Under the pieces are notes generated by a model. The model did no database searches and was not told where the DNA came from. It worked only from the letters and a program-made list of their open reading frames with translations. A program made the position numbers and the translations under genes. From assembly GCA_030765065.1 (NCBI GenBank), contig CM060987.1:71496557-71560556 (forward strand): DNA of 64,000 nt, read 5' to 3'. Position 1 is the first letter of the stretch. Each line of letters begins with the position of its first letter. This document shows, piece by piece, positions 12,241 through 24,440 of this stretch. This DNA comes from Deroplatys truncata. Taxonomy: Eukaryota; Arthropoda; Insecta; Mantodea; Mantidae.

Positions 12241-13879
12241 TCTAAGTTATCAGAGCCGTGATTCAATGAAAAACTCTGGCTTTTTATAACTTCTTCAAAA
12301 GCGACAATTTTATGAAAGAATCATTCTTAATGAATAATCTCTTTCGCAGCTACTTCTAGTGGTCGCTGTACAAGATTAGGACGAACTGTGTAGTTATAAA
12401 CCTGTTGTTTTGTTTACATTTGAGCTTCTCTTACATCTGACGTTAGCCATATTCTCATTTTATTTTGTTGGCATGAGATAGTTCCTCGGTTCTAAACAAG
12501 AGTATGTGTTATTTTTGAGTGCACATCCATTTTATTACTGCATTGGACAAAAATATTTACATAATCTGTTGGATTTTGTTATGGTATAGCCTTCATAAAT
12601 GCAACTATGATTTGAAACATCCCTGTTGAACTCAAAAGCAATCGTTACATTTTTATAAAAGGCAAAAATTCTTTGGCCTAAAGTTGTATGTCTATCGGCA
12701 GGAAACAAGCAAAACATATTAAAGAGGTTACATAGTTTTTAAAATGATTTACAGTATGTGGATTTCAGTCTATTAAGATAATCGTAGGTTATTAGAAATT
12801 TTCTAATTTTAACTTGGCGACTATTATAAATTTAACACCTACATGTTTTTAAATCACGGAAATCTTTGGAATTCTCGTTTTCTGACCTCCGCGGTAAGAA
12901 CGAGGAATGATTGTGCCTTTATTCTACTGCACGTTCCTCACCGACTATGAGAACAGATTTCCAAGCAAACAATACCTTTGTTTTCTCTTTCACGACCATA
13001 AACCCTCGTCTGTGAACGTGCATATGGAACAGTTGGAAACTGCGAAATTAAAAGGCGTTGTAATTAATAGTTTGCTTACTGGCTTCCACAAACTTGCTAT
13101 GTTAATTAGCGATGGCGCTCTGTTTCATACATTAGTCATTGCAGAGCTCAGGGCGTTGTGATGCGGGAAATGTATACCCTGGCCGAAACACGGTACATTC
13201 GGTAAACAATAACACGCAATGTGGTACTGCAAACACAAACGCACCTTCGCACGATGTTGCAACAGATGCGGTGTTATGTACCTGCGTATTCCGGGTTCAG
13301 TCTTTCGAGGAATATTGCTTTAGAAAGGAGAAAAAGTAAACTTGTGTACGATTCCCATCACTTTACTGGTTATTTGTTTTTTAGCTGTTCTGTAAATTAC
13401 TTACTAAACGGTTCCCTTTTTATTTTTTATCTTTTATCTGTACTTCCTGACGGTCATGATAAATTCCTAGAGATGGCCTCAGACGATGTACATAAAATTC
13501 CCTTAGTGTCACTGGTCACATTTGGTTCTCAGCATTACACCATCGGTATAAAACTGCTTTGGGGGGAGAAAAGAAAGTGGGAGGAAAGCTTGTAGAATTG
13601 CGATGATTTCATTTTCCCTGTAGCATATGCTCCATTTTATTACTCTTTATGTATTGATTTTTTTTTCGCTTTAAATGTCATAGAAAAGTTTAGACAGAGT
13701 AATGCAGTAATCAATCATATTTAACAAATTAGCACCTTGAAATTTGTTATCCAAATGAGCAACTATTACGCAGTTAAAAATAAGCAAGATAATTTGATTA
13801 AAAGCTTTGCGTAATACATACTTTGTCAACTTTTATGGTTTGCCCGTAAAATGTACAGAGACGGAGGCCTTTACTGCAA
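12241..13879. other. No recognisable feature
   Basis: Frames of 84 codons (12907-13161) and 124 codons (13221-13595), both on plus, are the longest here. Neither shows a conserved motif or family resemblance, and no intron signals link them. Confidence 0.4.
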
Positions 13880-14150
13880 AGGCGTTGAGGACGTTGTGGT
13901 CCTTAGTGTCCCATTCTATATTGGCTTAAAAGACCGGTAATTTCGCTCAGACGCCCCTTTATCAGGCTTGAGGTTATTTTATGTGCCGATACGGGACCAT
14001 CGGCTTTACTTCCCTTCCGAAGGAAGCCAATGCTAAGGATTTTTACGCCCGAAGAAAATCCATCGCCCTCCGCCGGGTTTGAACCCGCGACCTCGGGAAC
14101 TAGAAGCTAGCATGGTAAGCACTACACCACGGGTACGACAAGGAGGCGTT
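13880..14150 (-). mobile_element. SINE-A copy 2
   Basis: Minus-strand SINE-A, body about 13887-14143, with the tRNA-like head (gtggtgtagtgctt, gctagcttcta), B-box gggttcaaaccc, and the cttccttcggaagggaag core. The 3-prime tail is short and lacks the AT-rich end of copy 1. The word aggcgtt occurs at 13880-13886 and 14144-14150 and may be a 7-bp target-site duplication; it is short enough to be chance. Confidence 0.8.
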
Positions 14151-15491
14151 CTTACGGCAGATTTAAAGTGTTGCATATTTTCACCACGGATATCCGAAAG
14201 CATTAAATGATGTTGCATTGTAGTATAACTTAAAATTACAGGCTGAATGTACCGCGCCAATTGTTAGCCATTTCTATGGTAGACCTGAGCTTATTTACGT
14301 GTGCATCCTTCATAAAATCATGTTCCCCTTTACTAGCCTGCAACAAAATGCATAGGTACTGCTTAAATCTTGATTGTATCACTAGTGACCTCTATTAGCC
14401 AGTAAGCAGTTAACGGGCGTGAACATTATTAATGAACGCGAATAATTGTAAAGGCAACTCCCTCACGTAAATTGTTTATCTTATTCGCGTTCTGTGGCTG
14501 CGGGTCATGTTTCCCATTTTTGTCATATTTTCTTTGTAGTTATGTAACGAAGCGTAAAATGTCGATTACAAATCTGTGTACAGCCTAAGAAGTAGTGTTT
14601 ATTGAGCTATCAGGAAGAATTTCAGAAAGAAGCAGTAATACCAAGGATTCTTATTAAACAGAATTCCTATTTATTTCAGATGTAATTTTTATACATTTCC
14701 TGCACCGCAAAATTGTTATGCCTTATGGACAATTGAAAGTTTCAGGGGTTTTCAGTTTTGGGAAGTTGGCAGTATGTATATAATTTCTATGCAATAATCT
14801 TGTACTGCTAATAAGAAAAAAGAAATACTGGCGGTGTTATGTATTATGCCATAATTGCAATTTGTAAATCATTTTAATAAATGACATCTCAAAAGCAATT
14901 TGAACTAAATTTACGAGGGCATCTCCTTAAGGAATAGGTATGCAGGTAGCAAAGAGAAATTATTGTAACGTAGTGCCTTATGCTAAATGCTATAGGCAAT
15001 TACGAAATCCTTAGTGTTTGAATTTTCAGGAGAAGGCTTCAGAAATAACTGGTTGCAGAAAATATTTAGGAGGAGGAAACCTATGTTTGAGGGGAAAACG
15101 GGTAAGTCAAAGGATGGAAAATGGGAAATGCCATGAAATTACGGGTAGTTTTAGGAATAAAAATCCTTGATACTTGATTGAATTTGAAGTGTAAGTTAGC
15201 AAATGCAAGTATAACAATCCGGGAGAGAGGGGGTGCCAAGGGGGTAACTTTAGTGGGATCTTTTACTGTTAGATATGATGACTAGAAGGTTTTTAAAATT
15301 AAAAGAAAATATTTGAAAAACTGGTGATTATTTGGGCCAAGTAAAGGAAAAATTTGGGAGTAAGGTCCAAAAAGTATTACGATAGAGTAAAATAGCAATT
15401 GAAGTCTATTTTGGATAAATGATACATTTTATTAAGGTAGGAGTTTTGCCTTTATTGAAGAGATCCAATATACCAAAAGCTAAAGTATTTA

Positions 15492-15493
<2 letters not shown>
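14151..15493. other. No recognisable feature
   Basis: AT-rich sequence, purine-rich at 15030-15370. No frame above 60 codons and no repeat seen. Confidence 0.5.

Positions 15494-15546
<53 letters not shown>
15494..15546. repeat. (TA)n microsatellite
   Basis: Uninterrupted ta dinucleotide run of about 26 units. Confidence 0.97.
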
Positions 15547-15548
<2 letters not shown>

Positions 15549-16131
15549 GGTTAGGTTACTTAGATATGCGATTCAAGTAGATACGATTAAACGGGTAAAC
15601 TTATTTGTTTTATTCAAATTTGCAAAAAGTAGGAGTTCTATTGACCAACTGGTTATCGTTTATTATTGTTAAATTGCAAAACTTCTGTACTTGTATATAA
15701 TTATTATGCAATTTGCGATTGTTGTGTAATCTGTATTGATGGGGAATAAAATCAGTTCAAACGTTTATCTGCTTTAGACCTGGATAATCGTAGTACATTT
15801 AATTTCTGACCCTAAACATAATTCAGTGAAATGAAATGGCATTTTTAAGGCTGCCCTTTAACTTCGCCCATCCTAGGCGTTGGTAAAAATAATTAAATCA
15901 AGCAATGCTTCTCGCAGTCAATGATGTCAGCATTTGATCTCTTCAGTTATCATTTTTCGTATCAAGACGGCGTAAGATACTGATGTGACATTTTAATCCA
16001 CAGAAACGGTGGACTTAAATATTTTCCGTTCTGCGTTATTTAATGGCTCGGTTTTGACCCACAGAGCAAATATGTTTTACTATCCATCGTAAAGAGGAGA
16101 GAATAGAAGAAAAAATGTTTCCCTACAAGCT
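15547..16131. other. No recognisable feature
   Basis: AT-rich spacer between the ta microsatellite and the piggyBac-like element; nothing recognisable. Confidence 0.5.
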
Positions 16132-16135
16132 TTAA

Positions 16136-17220
16136 CCCTTAACTGGTACGGCGGTGTCAAAATGCTGTTATTAAAAATAAACATCCCATTATAGTTTTAA
16201 CTGCATCTAACATTCTGTGTAGTTAATGTTTAGTTGTTCACGTATTCTTAACCAAAGTCCGTGTGTTTCATTGCCGGCACTATTCTGGTCAGTGTTACTC
16301 CACTCCGCCATGAATGTAAGTTTTCTTTTCTTTCTTTTTTGGCTACAGATTTATGCTCTTTCTTCCTGCTGTTGTAATAAAGAAAACTTATTATATAGCT
16401 TAGTTTTTCTTCTAAGTGCAGACACAGCATGCCTAGTGAATTCCATGTAGAGGAAGAAAATGAAATAAATGATGAATTTGCTATTGAAAGTGATCATGAA
16501 ACAGACAGGGAACAAAGTGTGGAATAATAAGAAAAGAGCCTATCACTGCTGAAAATAGTAATGATCGTAGGTGTGTAAAGATAACTGCAAGTGATGCAGC
16601 ATTCCTGTTATCGGAGGACAAACTCCAAAACACAATATAACTCATTTATCAGGAGTCCGTGGACCTGCTAAACAGATTCCTGCTTCTGATCCAAAAAATT
16701 CTTGGGCATAATAGCTCTTATTATTCACACACCAAACAGAAAATAAAATGGGATCGAATCAATTATTTCCAAACAGACAGGGCTTCATGAATGACAGCAA
16801 TGAGCAAGGGAGAAAGGCATTCTATGGTCTGTTGTATTTGACAGGGTTCACAAAATTGCACGCGGAGGTACTTAAAGGAGTATATTTCCTGCAACAGTGA
16901 CACTGAAGCGGATGCCGAGTTTGGTCTCTGGTCTCAAGTTTTGACAAGGACTTGAGGTATGAAAGGAGGACATCAGATAAGCTTGCAACCGTGTCTAAAG
17001 TATAAAACAAATTTATTACAACCTGTGCAATGAAATTAAGCCTAAGCTGTAAGATAATTTCCATCCAGTTGTGGCTATATAATATTTAGTATTATTGAAA
17101 TTATATTATTTGAGTGTTCTTTTAAATATGGGATTAAACACATATTTCACACGTTCACTGGGTCAATCTCACCCCACACTACCACTTATATCACAGCTAT
17201 TTCTCGCCAGCACTTGAGGG
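16136..17220 (+). mobile_element. piggyBac-like deletion derivative bounded by TTAA
   Basis: The element starts cccttaactggtacgg at 16136 after TTAA (16132-16135). It ends ccagcacttgaggg at 17220 before TTAA (17221-17224). TTAA duplications and ends starting CCC(T) are diagnostic of the piggyBac superfamily. Read inward, the ends share ccct.aa.tg.t. Length is about 1.1 kb against roughly 2-3 kb for autonomous members. It holds the N-terminal part of a broken transposase (separate entry) and lacks the catalytic half, so it is non-autonomous. Confidence 0.82.
16430..17085 (+). pseudogene. piggyBac-like transposase, N-terminal fragment
   Basis: Frame pieces in order: an acidic leader with EEENEINDEF and ESDHETD (about 16450-16510), then two stops; HLSGVRGPAKQI and DPKNSW (about 16640-16710), matching the family HLPGVRG...A.W block; FMNDSNEQGRKAFYGLLYLT (about 16785-16845), matching the conserved NEF/GLLYLTG region; then, after frame changes, DKLATVSKV and NKFITTCAM (about 16975-17035), matching the family DKLA.V..VW..F...C block. 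At least four stops and several shifts are visible. The sequence runs into the 3-prime end before the DDD catalytic core (usually about residues 250-450). It cannot make a transposase. Family assignment rests on these blocks plus the TTAA ends. Confidence 0.8.
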
Positions 17221-17224
17221 TTAA

Positions 17225-17884
17225 AATATAGGTAGTATATTTTGTTTCAATGTCCTCCCATTGCCGGCTGATAAGATAGTTTCGGGAACCAAGTGAGCGT
17301 TCCATCGTTAAAATGAACTGGATGAACGGTAGAAGGAATTACTCGGATGCCATTGAAACGTATTCCAAGAGATGTAAAGAAAAATGAAGGGTGAAGCTGG
17401 CATTCATCCCCTCTATCTGTACTCAACCAGCGCAGCGGAGATCAAAGGGTTGGATGCCGTAATTAATATATAACTATTTTAATCTCTTGCTTGCGGGGAA
17501 AAATTGCGTAGCCATGTACGGTTCGCGGGTAAATATGCCACGTGCTGTGCAAATAAGCTGTTATTGTTCGATACAACATTCTGTTTACAAAAGCAGACGG
17601 TTAATTCAAACAGAGTTTGGTGTGCAATGCCACTAAATATTTCATCGACGCGGAATTGTACGTTTAGCAGATGCACAATTCCTATCACTATGTTTAGAAA
17701 ATGAAATAAATTGTTTCCCTAGGTAGCATTGGCTAACCTTTTTATACACATCTGTGTTCTCAAAATGAATGTGTTATTTTTACGGTTAAGTCTAGAAAAT
17801 CGAATCGGTCCAAGTTGACTACTACAGGTCAGATACAAAATTCTGGTCTAGTATTTCTGCAGTTCATACAAATGAATGTGTGTG
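17225..17884. other. No recognisable feature
   Basis: Overlapping antisense frames at 17479-17704 (69 and 66 codons) have no recognisable motif. Otherwise nothing. Confidence 0.45.
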
Positions 17885-18578
17885 ACGCGTACTGTTTTTG
17901 TGTGTGTGTCTGAACAGCATAGCTCAAAAAGAAAGTCGGATAAATACCAAACTTGATATTTAGGTCCAGTATTCTTCAAAGATGTGACACGAAGATTTTC
18001 AAGAAGATCCCCCACCCTTTACATAAAACATTTTTCGAAATGTTTGATTTTGTGAAAAAAATGGCTAACGCTTTGCTCTAAAACACCATATATGGGAATA
18101 GCCTTTGAAGTCCTCTTCATTCGTGAAGGAATTTATTTATAATTTTGTATAACTGTTAAACGTTAAGCGATAGACGAAAGCGCGCTACACAAAAATATGG
18201 ATCTCTTTAAATCACGTAATGACAACTTTTTTTGTTTTTGCAGCTTCCACCATCTACGAGATATCCGTTATTAATGGTTCGAATTATTCAATACTTAGCC
18301 GTTCTGTAATCGTCCTGTCGATTTTCAGTTGTTTCTCGCGATGTCATGGAATGTGTATGGAATTTTAAAGCAAGCCTATAGCGTCTAGTTCTAAAATGGA
18401 CTATCGCTATTCGCCTTGTATCAAACGAAATGTGTAATGCAGCTATTTCCTGAAAGGTTTATCTGAATTAAAATGAAGTAGATAGGAAAATGAGCTTTCG
18501 TAAGAATAATTTGTATACCCATTAAAATCGAGAGAGGGTATAGCATGTCATGTGAGTGTAACGCATCGGGATTTTTTT
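17885..18578 (+). mobile_element. TIRfam-1 copy C, 5-prime truncated
   Basis: Begins near the gt-rich site (tgtgtgtgtctgaacagcat) and continues through ataccaaacttgatatttagg, gatgtgacacgaagattttc, tttctcgcgatgtcatgg, to gtcatgtgagtgtaacgcatc and a t-run. The outer 5-prime inverted repeat is missing, and the copy has a deletion after aacgctttgct. Confidence 0.78.
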
Positions 18579-18580
18579 TC

Positions 18581-19228
18581 TTTTTTCTTAGTTTGCAAGT
18601 TCACAATTCCAAATTCCAGGCATATTTACTTACCTTGAAAACAGATTTATGAATGTATTCTGCTTTTCCATTAAAAAAAAAAAGACGTGCTAGTAGTGTA
18701 ATTCTACCCATTACATATTAACAGACGTGCCTAATTGGGCATTGGTTTATCACGATAAATTTTAGTCTAGAATTTTGTTTTTTAACTAAGCAATATGCAG
18801 GTACAGCCTAAGATAAAATAAAGGAGTAATAGCCAGAAAGGGAGTTCAATTCAGAAAAGATCGGAAGCATTCACTGATGCTTCACCCTGCCTTCATTTCA
18901 AAGCAACGCGAAGAGTAGGAAGATGTCTTTCACTTTGTTGTATGCATGACAGGCGAGCGGTGAAGCGCATGCGTCTCGTAATTGGAATAACCTGAGTTCG
19001 AATCTTGGGTGTATGTTTTTAATTCAAATTTTAATGTTTTAAATATGTGACAATGCGTTATGTTTTCCATGCATTGGATATTATCAATTTTAGGGCATTC
19101 ACGTATAAAAACATAAATTACTCTTCGTTTTGAAAATAAATACCACCTTACTAAGAATTCTAACGCGAAAACTCAATGAAAATTAAATTGACTTAATATT
19201 GGGTATGCAAACTCTCTGTCTCATTCTT
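18581..19228. other. Spacer with one tRNA-like head
   Basis: Mostly AT-rich and unrecognised. At 18945-19010 the plus strand reads gcgagcggtgaagcgcatgc...tgagttcgaatcttggg, which resembles A and B boxes of a tRNA-derived SINE head. The stems do not pair well enough for a functional tRNA, and no body of a known SINE follows. Confidence 0.4.
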
Positions 19229-20488
19229 CAGTTATGAATGGCGGTGGAGTGATCATACGCGCCCACTTCATAGTCTTGAAGTTCTGCAGGATATGTTTGC
19301 AATCATACTGACTCTTGCTATGGCCGAGCGCGCACACATAAAGACGAAGTTACAAGGAGATCTTACGTTAGTGAACGTTGTTGGATACTCTTGTGTTTTG
19401 AGCAAAGCACTTTAAGTCCCTATATTTATGGCTACAAGGCGTGCGGTTATCCAGGGAATGGATGGCTCGGGTCGAAAACTTTTGTCCGCTCAGTAAGAGT
19501 GCACTTATAGAAGAGGCAGAAAGGAATGCTTTCCAGCACGTGTCAACAATTAGAAATAATTCTAATTTCCCGGGTCGATCTGCAAGCCTTGCGACATTTG
19601 ACTACAGCTGGACTCTGCTCGATTGGCAGCTAAAAAGCAACTTCTTACAGACGATCACAGATTTTTTTTTCCGCCTCGCATTTGCAGAAGAACATGTCAA
19701 CCACAGCTATATAGCATTATATTTGCAGACAGCTGACATTTTCATCTACAGATGGGGGTAAAAGTAATTGTCTACCGCCCCAGAGGAAAATGTTACGACG
19801 CAAAATACGTGGCACAAATGGGTCGTCAAGGTCTGTATTTTACACGTGTTGGGGTTGAATGCCACGAGATGGTCTAGGTGTGTTGTGGAAACTTGATGGC
19901 ACATTAAATAGCCAGCAGTACAAACACATCCTAGAAAACACTATAATTCGTTTTGTAAGGACTACATGGAATGATTTCGAGGATAATCACCCTGTCCACA
20001 TAAGTCAGCAGGTTTCAAACTGGTTTTCGCAAAGGCAACATATAGTGATTGATTGGCCTCTTTATTCAACAGATTTAAATCTGTTGAAAATGTGTGGGCA
20101 GCGGTGAAGAAAGTTTTGGAGTTAAATTGGCATGCAAGACAAAATAGGTTTTGCTGGATCCAATACAGGATGCTAGGGAGGAAGTATCCTCTAGTGAAAA
20201 ATTTGACTAGGCGTTTAATATCATTCATGCCCGTAGAATGAGGACAATAATGGAAGTAGAAGGTTTGCAACCCGATATTAAGCTAACTTGTATTTTTATT
20301 TGCTTTTTCGTTTAGGAATATACACTTCATGTTTAGTTTGAAAACGAAAAGGAAAGTGTTTCAGTTCTTATGTGCGAGCATAAATGCCTTGAATTCAAAT
20401 AAGCCTTAGCAATAAACACTGCGTTCTCTGAAAAGAAAAAGAAACGTATGCTCGGTAGTTCTCATTGGTACGCACCTGCTCATAACTG
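19229..20488 (+). mobile_element. Tc1-like DNA transposon, inactive
   Basis: The inverted words cagttatga (19229-19237) and tcataactg (20480-20488) enclose 1260 bp, near the usual length of Tc1 elements, whose ends typically start CAGT. The transposase remnant lies between them in the expected orientation. Beyond nine bases the two ends match only in patches, and no clear TA duplication remains, so the exact ends are moderately supported. Confidence 0.65.
19441..20250 (+). pseudogene. Tc1-like DD34E transposase, frameshifted
   Basis: Three frames together cover most of the protein. First (19441-19680): AERNAFQHVSTIRN, then LAFAEEHVN, the family block before the first catalytic region. The region after AEEHVN that should carry the first catalytic D reads ADIFIYRWG and has lost it. 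Second frame (about 19755-19855): VIVYRPRGKCYDAKYV. Third (19859-20090): RDGLGVLW, YKHILENT, then DNHPVH with the second catalytic D at 19982 and DWPLYSTDLN. One missing base later, ENVWAAVKK carries the catalytic E at 20086; allowing for that base, the D-to-E spacing is 34 residues, the Tc1 signature. Downstream sequence to about 20250 still reads as the C-terminal tail. Dead gene. Confidence 0.88.
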
Positions 20489-20871
20489 CTAGGATATCAG
20501 TGCGAGACGACATTGTAAACCGGCCGCGGAAACGATTTGGACTTCGATAGATATACGGTTCGGGAGTCTGCTCATGTTTTTTGCTTTATTTTAGGATCTA
20601 CATACTTGTATAAAGCATGCTGAACCAACCGTTAAATAATTATCGAATCATGGAGGTATAAATTCAGAAGTCATAGTGTTGATCTCTTGCAGAAAAGGTG
20701 ACATCCTTCATTTGAAACACCGCTGCATGAAATATCATTGATACAAATTGTGTGTATTGATGAACTCCTAAATTGTTTCATTCACAATCATTAAACATAT
20801 CGTATTGTAATAAAATCGTTTGAGGAAGTGTACACAAGGGCGTCGCATCATCCCATATATATTATCTGCAG
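20489..20871. other. No recognisable feature
   Basis: Short spacer between the Tc1-like element and SINE-A copy 3. Nothing recognised. Confidence 0.5.
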
Positions 20872-21158
20872 AAGCATATCATGCTGGCCTCTTTTTCCCG
20901 AAGTTGCGGGTTCAAACCCGGCGGAGAGCAATGAATTTTTTCGGGCTTAAAAGCTCTTAGCATGGCTACCTTCAGAAGAGAAGTAAAGCCGGTGGTCCCA
21001 TGTAGATTTGCGGCACGTAAAAGAACCCCAAGCCTGATAAAGAGGCCTCTGAGCAAAATTTCCGGTCTATCACTCCCAATCTAGAACGGGACGCTAAGGA
21101 CCATAGTAGCTAAAGAGTATCCATAAATAAAACTCAATTTAATTTAGCACAAGCATAT
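20872..21158 (+). mobile_element. SINE-A copy 3, 5-prime truncated, with target-site duplication
   Basis: Body 20880-21150 starts inside the head (catgctggcctct), then B-box gggttcaaacccggcgga, the core with ttcagaagagaagtaaagccgg, the ggcacgtaaaagaacccc block, and an ataaataaaactcaattt tail. The repeat aagcatat at 20872-20879 and 21151-21158 is an 8-bp duplication. 5-prime truncation together with a duplication is typical of LINE-driven insertion. Confidence 0.85.
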
Positions 21159-21574
21159 ATGCCCTGATGTACTAATTGCAAATTTGGTTACACTGCCTAG
21201 CAACATTTCCAGGAATGTTGTATATGAAACTTATGTTTCTTATACATTGCAATGTTGTTGCACGATTCGGTCATTGGTGGCAATCATTGCTTAAATTAAC
21301 CATGCTTAAAGCAACACCCCTAACATTTCATCTAATATGAAAGCGATGGCTTTATGGAAGCTGTATTTGCAGCACCTATATATTCAGCAACGTTAACTTC
21401 ATTCACAAAGTTATCCAAATCCTTCATAACTCTCGCAATAATAAAATTCCTCAAAAGAGTGGAATTTGAGAGCCCGAATAAACCTTTTTAAAGACGTGAC
21501 TTCCATTTTTTACATACAACGGATTGTGTAGTGAGCTATTGCTGCAAACGATTTCTTGATTAATCTTTCGTATA
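21159..21574. other. No recognisable feature
   Basis: Spacer with no recognised repeat or frame. Confidence 0.5.
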
Positions 21575-22412
21575 TAATAAATCTGACGTATTACATTCAC
21601 GTGACTTTCTGTACTTTCTATCGCTTATTAGTTGGTGTACAAATTATTCTTACGAAAGTTTATTTGCCGTCTGCTTCAGTTTCATCGAGATAAATATTTT
21701 CGGAAATAGCTACATTACACGTGTCTTTATAGATACAAAGGGAATTGCGATAACCAATGTTTTAGAACTGGATGTTACACGCTGACCTTAAAATTCCACT
21801 CTCCCTCCATGAGAAACCGTTGAAAATATACAGGACATTAAAAGCATGACTAAGTACTGAACAATTCGAACCATTTAATAACGAACATCTCAGTAATGGC
21901 TGATGCCCCAAAAAAATTTTATGACACCTACATTGTTTGCGTAGTACGTTTTCGTCTATCGTTTACCAGTTATGCAAGATTATATAAATTTCCTTCTGAA
22001 TGAAGACTTCACAAGCTATTCCCGAAAATTCAAGATATACATTTTGTCTTGTAAATATCTTTAATATATTGGTATTTTAAAATAAATAATCATTAGTCAT
22101 TTTTCAGAGCCATTTTTATAAAAATGTTCCATGTAAAAAGTTGTTGCGGTGGGAGGATTTTCTTGAAAATCTTCGTGTCGCATCTTTGGAAAGCACTGAA
22201 CGTAAATGATCAAGGTTGGTATTTATCCGTCATTTCGTTTTTAAGTTGTGCTCTTCACACATGCGCACACAGACGAACTTTTTTCTAAAAACGCTTTCTT
22301 TTTATTACTGGGCTTCAAAACATGTATTTCCGATAAAATCTCGATATCGAATTTTTGCCTGGAATGCAATAACTTGCATAAAAGTGGCCCATAATGTAAC
22401 GCAGCTGATTAC
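21575..22412 (-). mobile_element. TIRfam-1 copy D, near full length
   Basis: Minus orientation. One end reads aaatctgacgtattacattc at 21576 and the other (22412, read inward) atcagctgcgttacatta, so both share tctgacgt.ttaca and define the terminal inverted repeats. Internal landmarks appear in reverse order: tacaaagggaattgcg, cgttttcgtctatcg, aaaatcttcgtgtcgcat, gcgcacacag (the gt-site), and aaaacatgtatttccg. Length about 838 bp. No duplication could be assigned. Confidence 0.82.
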
Positions 22413-23084
22413 ATTGGTAATGACAATGTTGCTCCGTTCTCTGGCAGTGTGATATGCTCTGTTGCTCGAGCATAATCTAGCCACTGGATTGGCAGGGTGC
22501 TTTCACTCTCCAAAAATGGCCGAAATGCCAAAGGGTAATATTTCATTGCTACATGTTCTCAATGCTGGTGTACCGTTAAGACAATGCTTCGTTAAATTTA
22601 GGAACAAAAATAAAATATAACATACTAAAAACGTCGAAATAATTCATTTCCATGTCACTGATGAAAGCTCTTCAGTTTAGCGACACCGCAAACAATTCTC
22701 ACTCCCTTCCTCAAGAAGGCCGAATTAGGTCGTATTGGTCTAGCGTTTCTATTTGTGCCAATTGTTGCGAAACCGACTCATAGAGGCGGTATCCGAACCA
22801 CGCCTTCATTTCACATGGAGTATAACATCGTTCAGTGGTTCGTTTTTGTATCTTTGAATTTTTAACAGGCTCGGTATAGAGAACTGATAGTGGCATGCGG
22901 AGTCAAAGGTTGGCTATCCGAAGGTACAAACCTTACGGAGGGGAGAGAGAGCGAGAGAGAAGAATTATTATTGCGGTCTAGGGGAATGGGCCACATTTTT
23001 CTCTAGTAAAAATTCAACTCTGTGTATCGAACTCACTAAAAAATTGAACATTTTTAGGAGCCCCACAATTATTTTTTGTACGGC
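22413..23084. other. No recognisable feature; short GA-rich tract
   Basis: A ga-rich run occurs at 22940-22962. A 61-codon minus frame (22711-22896) matches nothing known to me. Confidence 0.45.
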
Positions 23085-23325
23085 ATTTATGCGTTCGCGG
23101 GTTCAAACCCAACGGAGGGCGACGGATTTCTTCGGGTCTAAAAATTCTTAGCGTGGCTTCCTTAAGAAGGGAAGAAAAGCCGGTGGTGTACCGCTTCGTA
23201 GATTTACGGCACGCAAAAGAACCACAAGCCTCCGAGCAAAATTTCCGTCTTTCACGCCCAATATAGAATGGGACCCTAAGAACCATATTAAAGAGCGTCC
23301 ATAAGTGTAACTCTATTTATTTATG
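23085..23325 (+). mobile_element. SINE-A copy 4, 5-prime truncated
   Basis: Body about 23092-23318. It starts just before the B-box (gcgggttcaaaccc), keeps a diverged core (ttccttaagaagggaagaaaag), and lacks the gataaagaggcct segment. atttatg at 23085-23091 and 23319-23325 is a possible 7-bp duplication, weak because it is AT-rich. Confidence 0.8.
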
Positions 23326-24044
23326 ATTGTTGACAAGTTTACTGCAAACTCTTATTTAAAATTTCTACTGTCTACCTGAAGCGCCCTGTATACAGGGGAC
23401 AGACGGACGATTCCCGGGATGCTAACAGGGGTTCAGCGGTACCTAACGCACATAACTTTTTTTCATGTGGCTTGGGAAACTATGATTGTGGCTACATAAA
23501 GTTGGAAACGTTAAATTACGCCAGAAAGTGACGTGCGCGCCCGCTTGTGTTTAAGATGACGCGATTGCATTGATTGTTACTTGATGCGTGGAAATCTCCG
23601 CTGGTAATTAGTGAAGGATCTGAGGGAGCCATTATCATTGTCGTGTAATAGTATCAGGAGTAGGTTCAAGGGTTAATATCCGCGGAAAATGCAGTCAGGA
23701 TATTTGAGCTCTGTGTTGCTATCCAACAACCCATTACATATAGTAATATAGACAATTCGACGCTGAAAGGATAGCGCTGCACAGTGAAGTACGGGTAATT
23801 TAAATAATTGAACGGGATTTAAATTACAATCAGGTTTACTGTTAAACCGGACGGCATTATCGATATGCTATCTGAGAAGCCGCCCTTAGCTGGGTACACA
23901 TTCAAACATAAAGTAATTCAATACCTATACTGGAGCAACACTAAATCACTCAGATTAAAAATTTCAACATACAGATTGTTTCCAAGCTGAAAGAGTATCA
24001 AAACAGAAACATTATGTTTCATTATTTATTTTGTACTGCATATT
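23326..24044. other. No recognisable feature
   Basis: Mixed-composition spacer; no frame above 60 codons and no repeat recognised. Confidence 0.5.
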
Positions 24045-24440
24045 GCATTCACATGGCTCTCTGAAACCTTGTGGTGTATTTTTATCTTTCTTCAAATTAT
24101 TTTTATAACAAGTTTTCTATGTTTAATCCTGATAAAGGCTTGCCGAAATACTTCATTTCACATTTCTTTGTAGCTACAAAGGGAATATAGGAGGCTAAAA
24201 AGTATTAGAAAATTCAATGCAATATGGGATCGCTTGAATATCTTAAAAAAAATAGTTAATGTAAAAAAAAAATCTTTTTATCGAGATCTACATTTTCAGG
24301 TATTACGGTTTTTGGGGGGCGTAAGGTATAATCTTTTGTCAGGTACACAAATTCATTCAAAACGAAGTTAAATTTCACGATTTCAAGAATATGGAAGTTA
24401 TGCATTTTGTTCGGTTGCAAATAGCCCATTATAAGAAAAT
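24045..24440 (-). mobile_element. TIRfam-1 copy E1, partial and diverged
   Basis: Minus orientation: attgcattcacatggctct marks the inverted repeat, followed by tttgtagctacaaagggaatat, cgagatctacattt, and gtaaggtataatcttttgtc. The far half is missing. It is more diverged than copies H and I. Confidence 0.65.

Noticed and set aside
13221..13595. 124-codon frame as a gene
   Set aside because: No conserved motif, no signal of exon structure, and similar-length frames are expected by chance in 64 kb.
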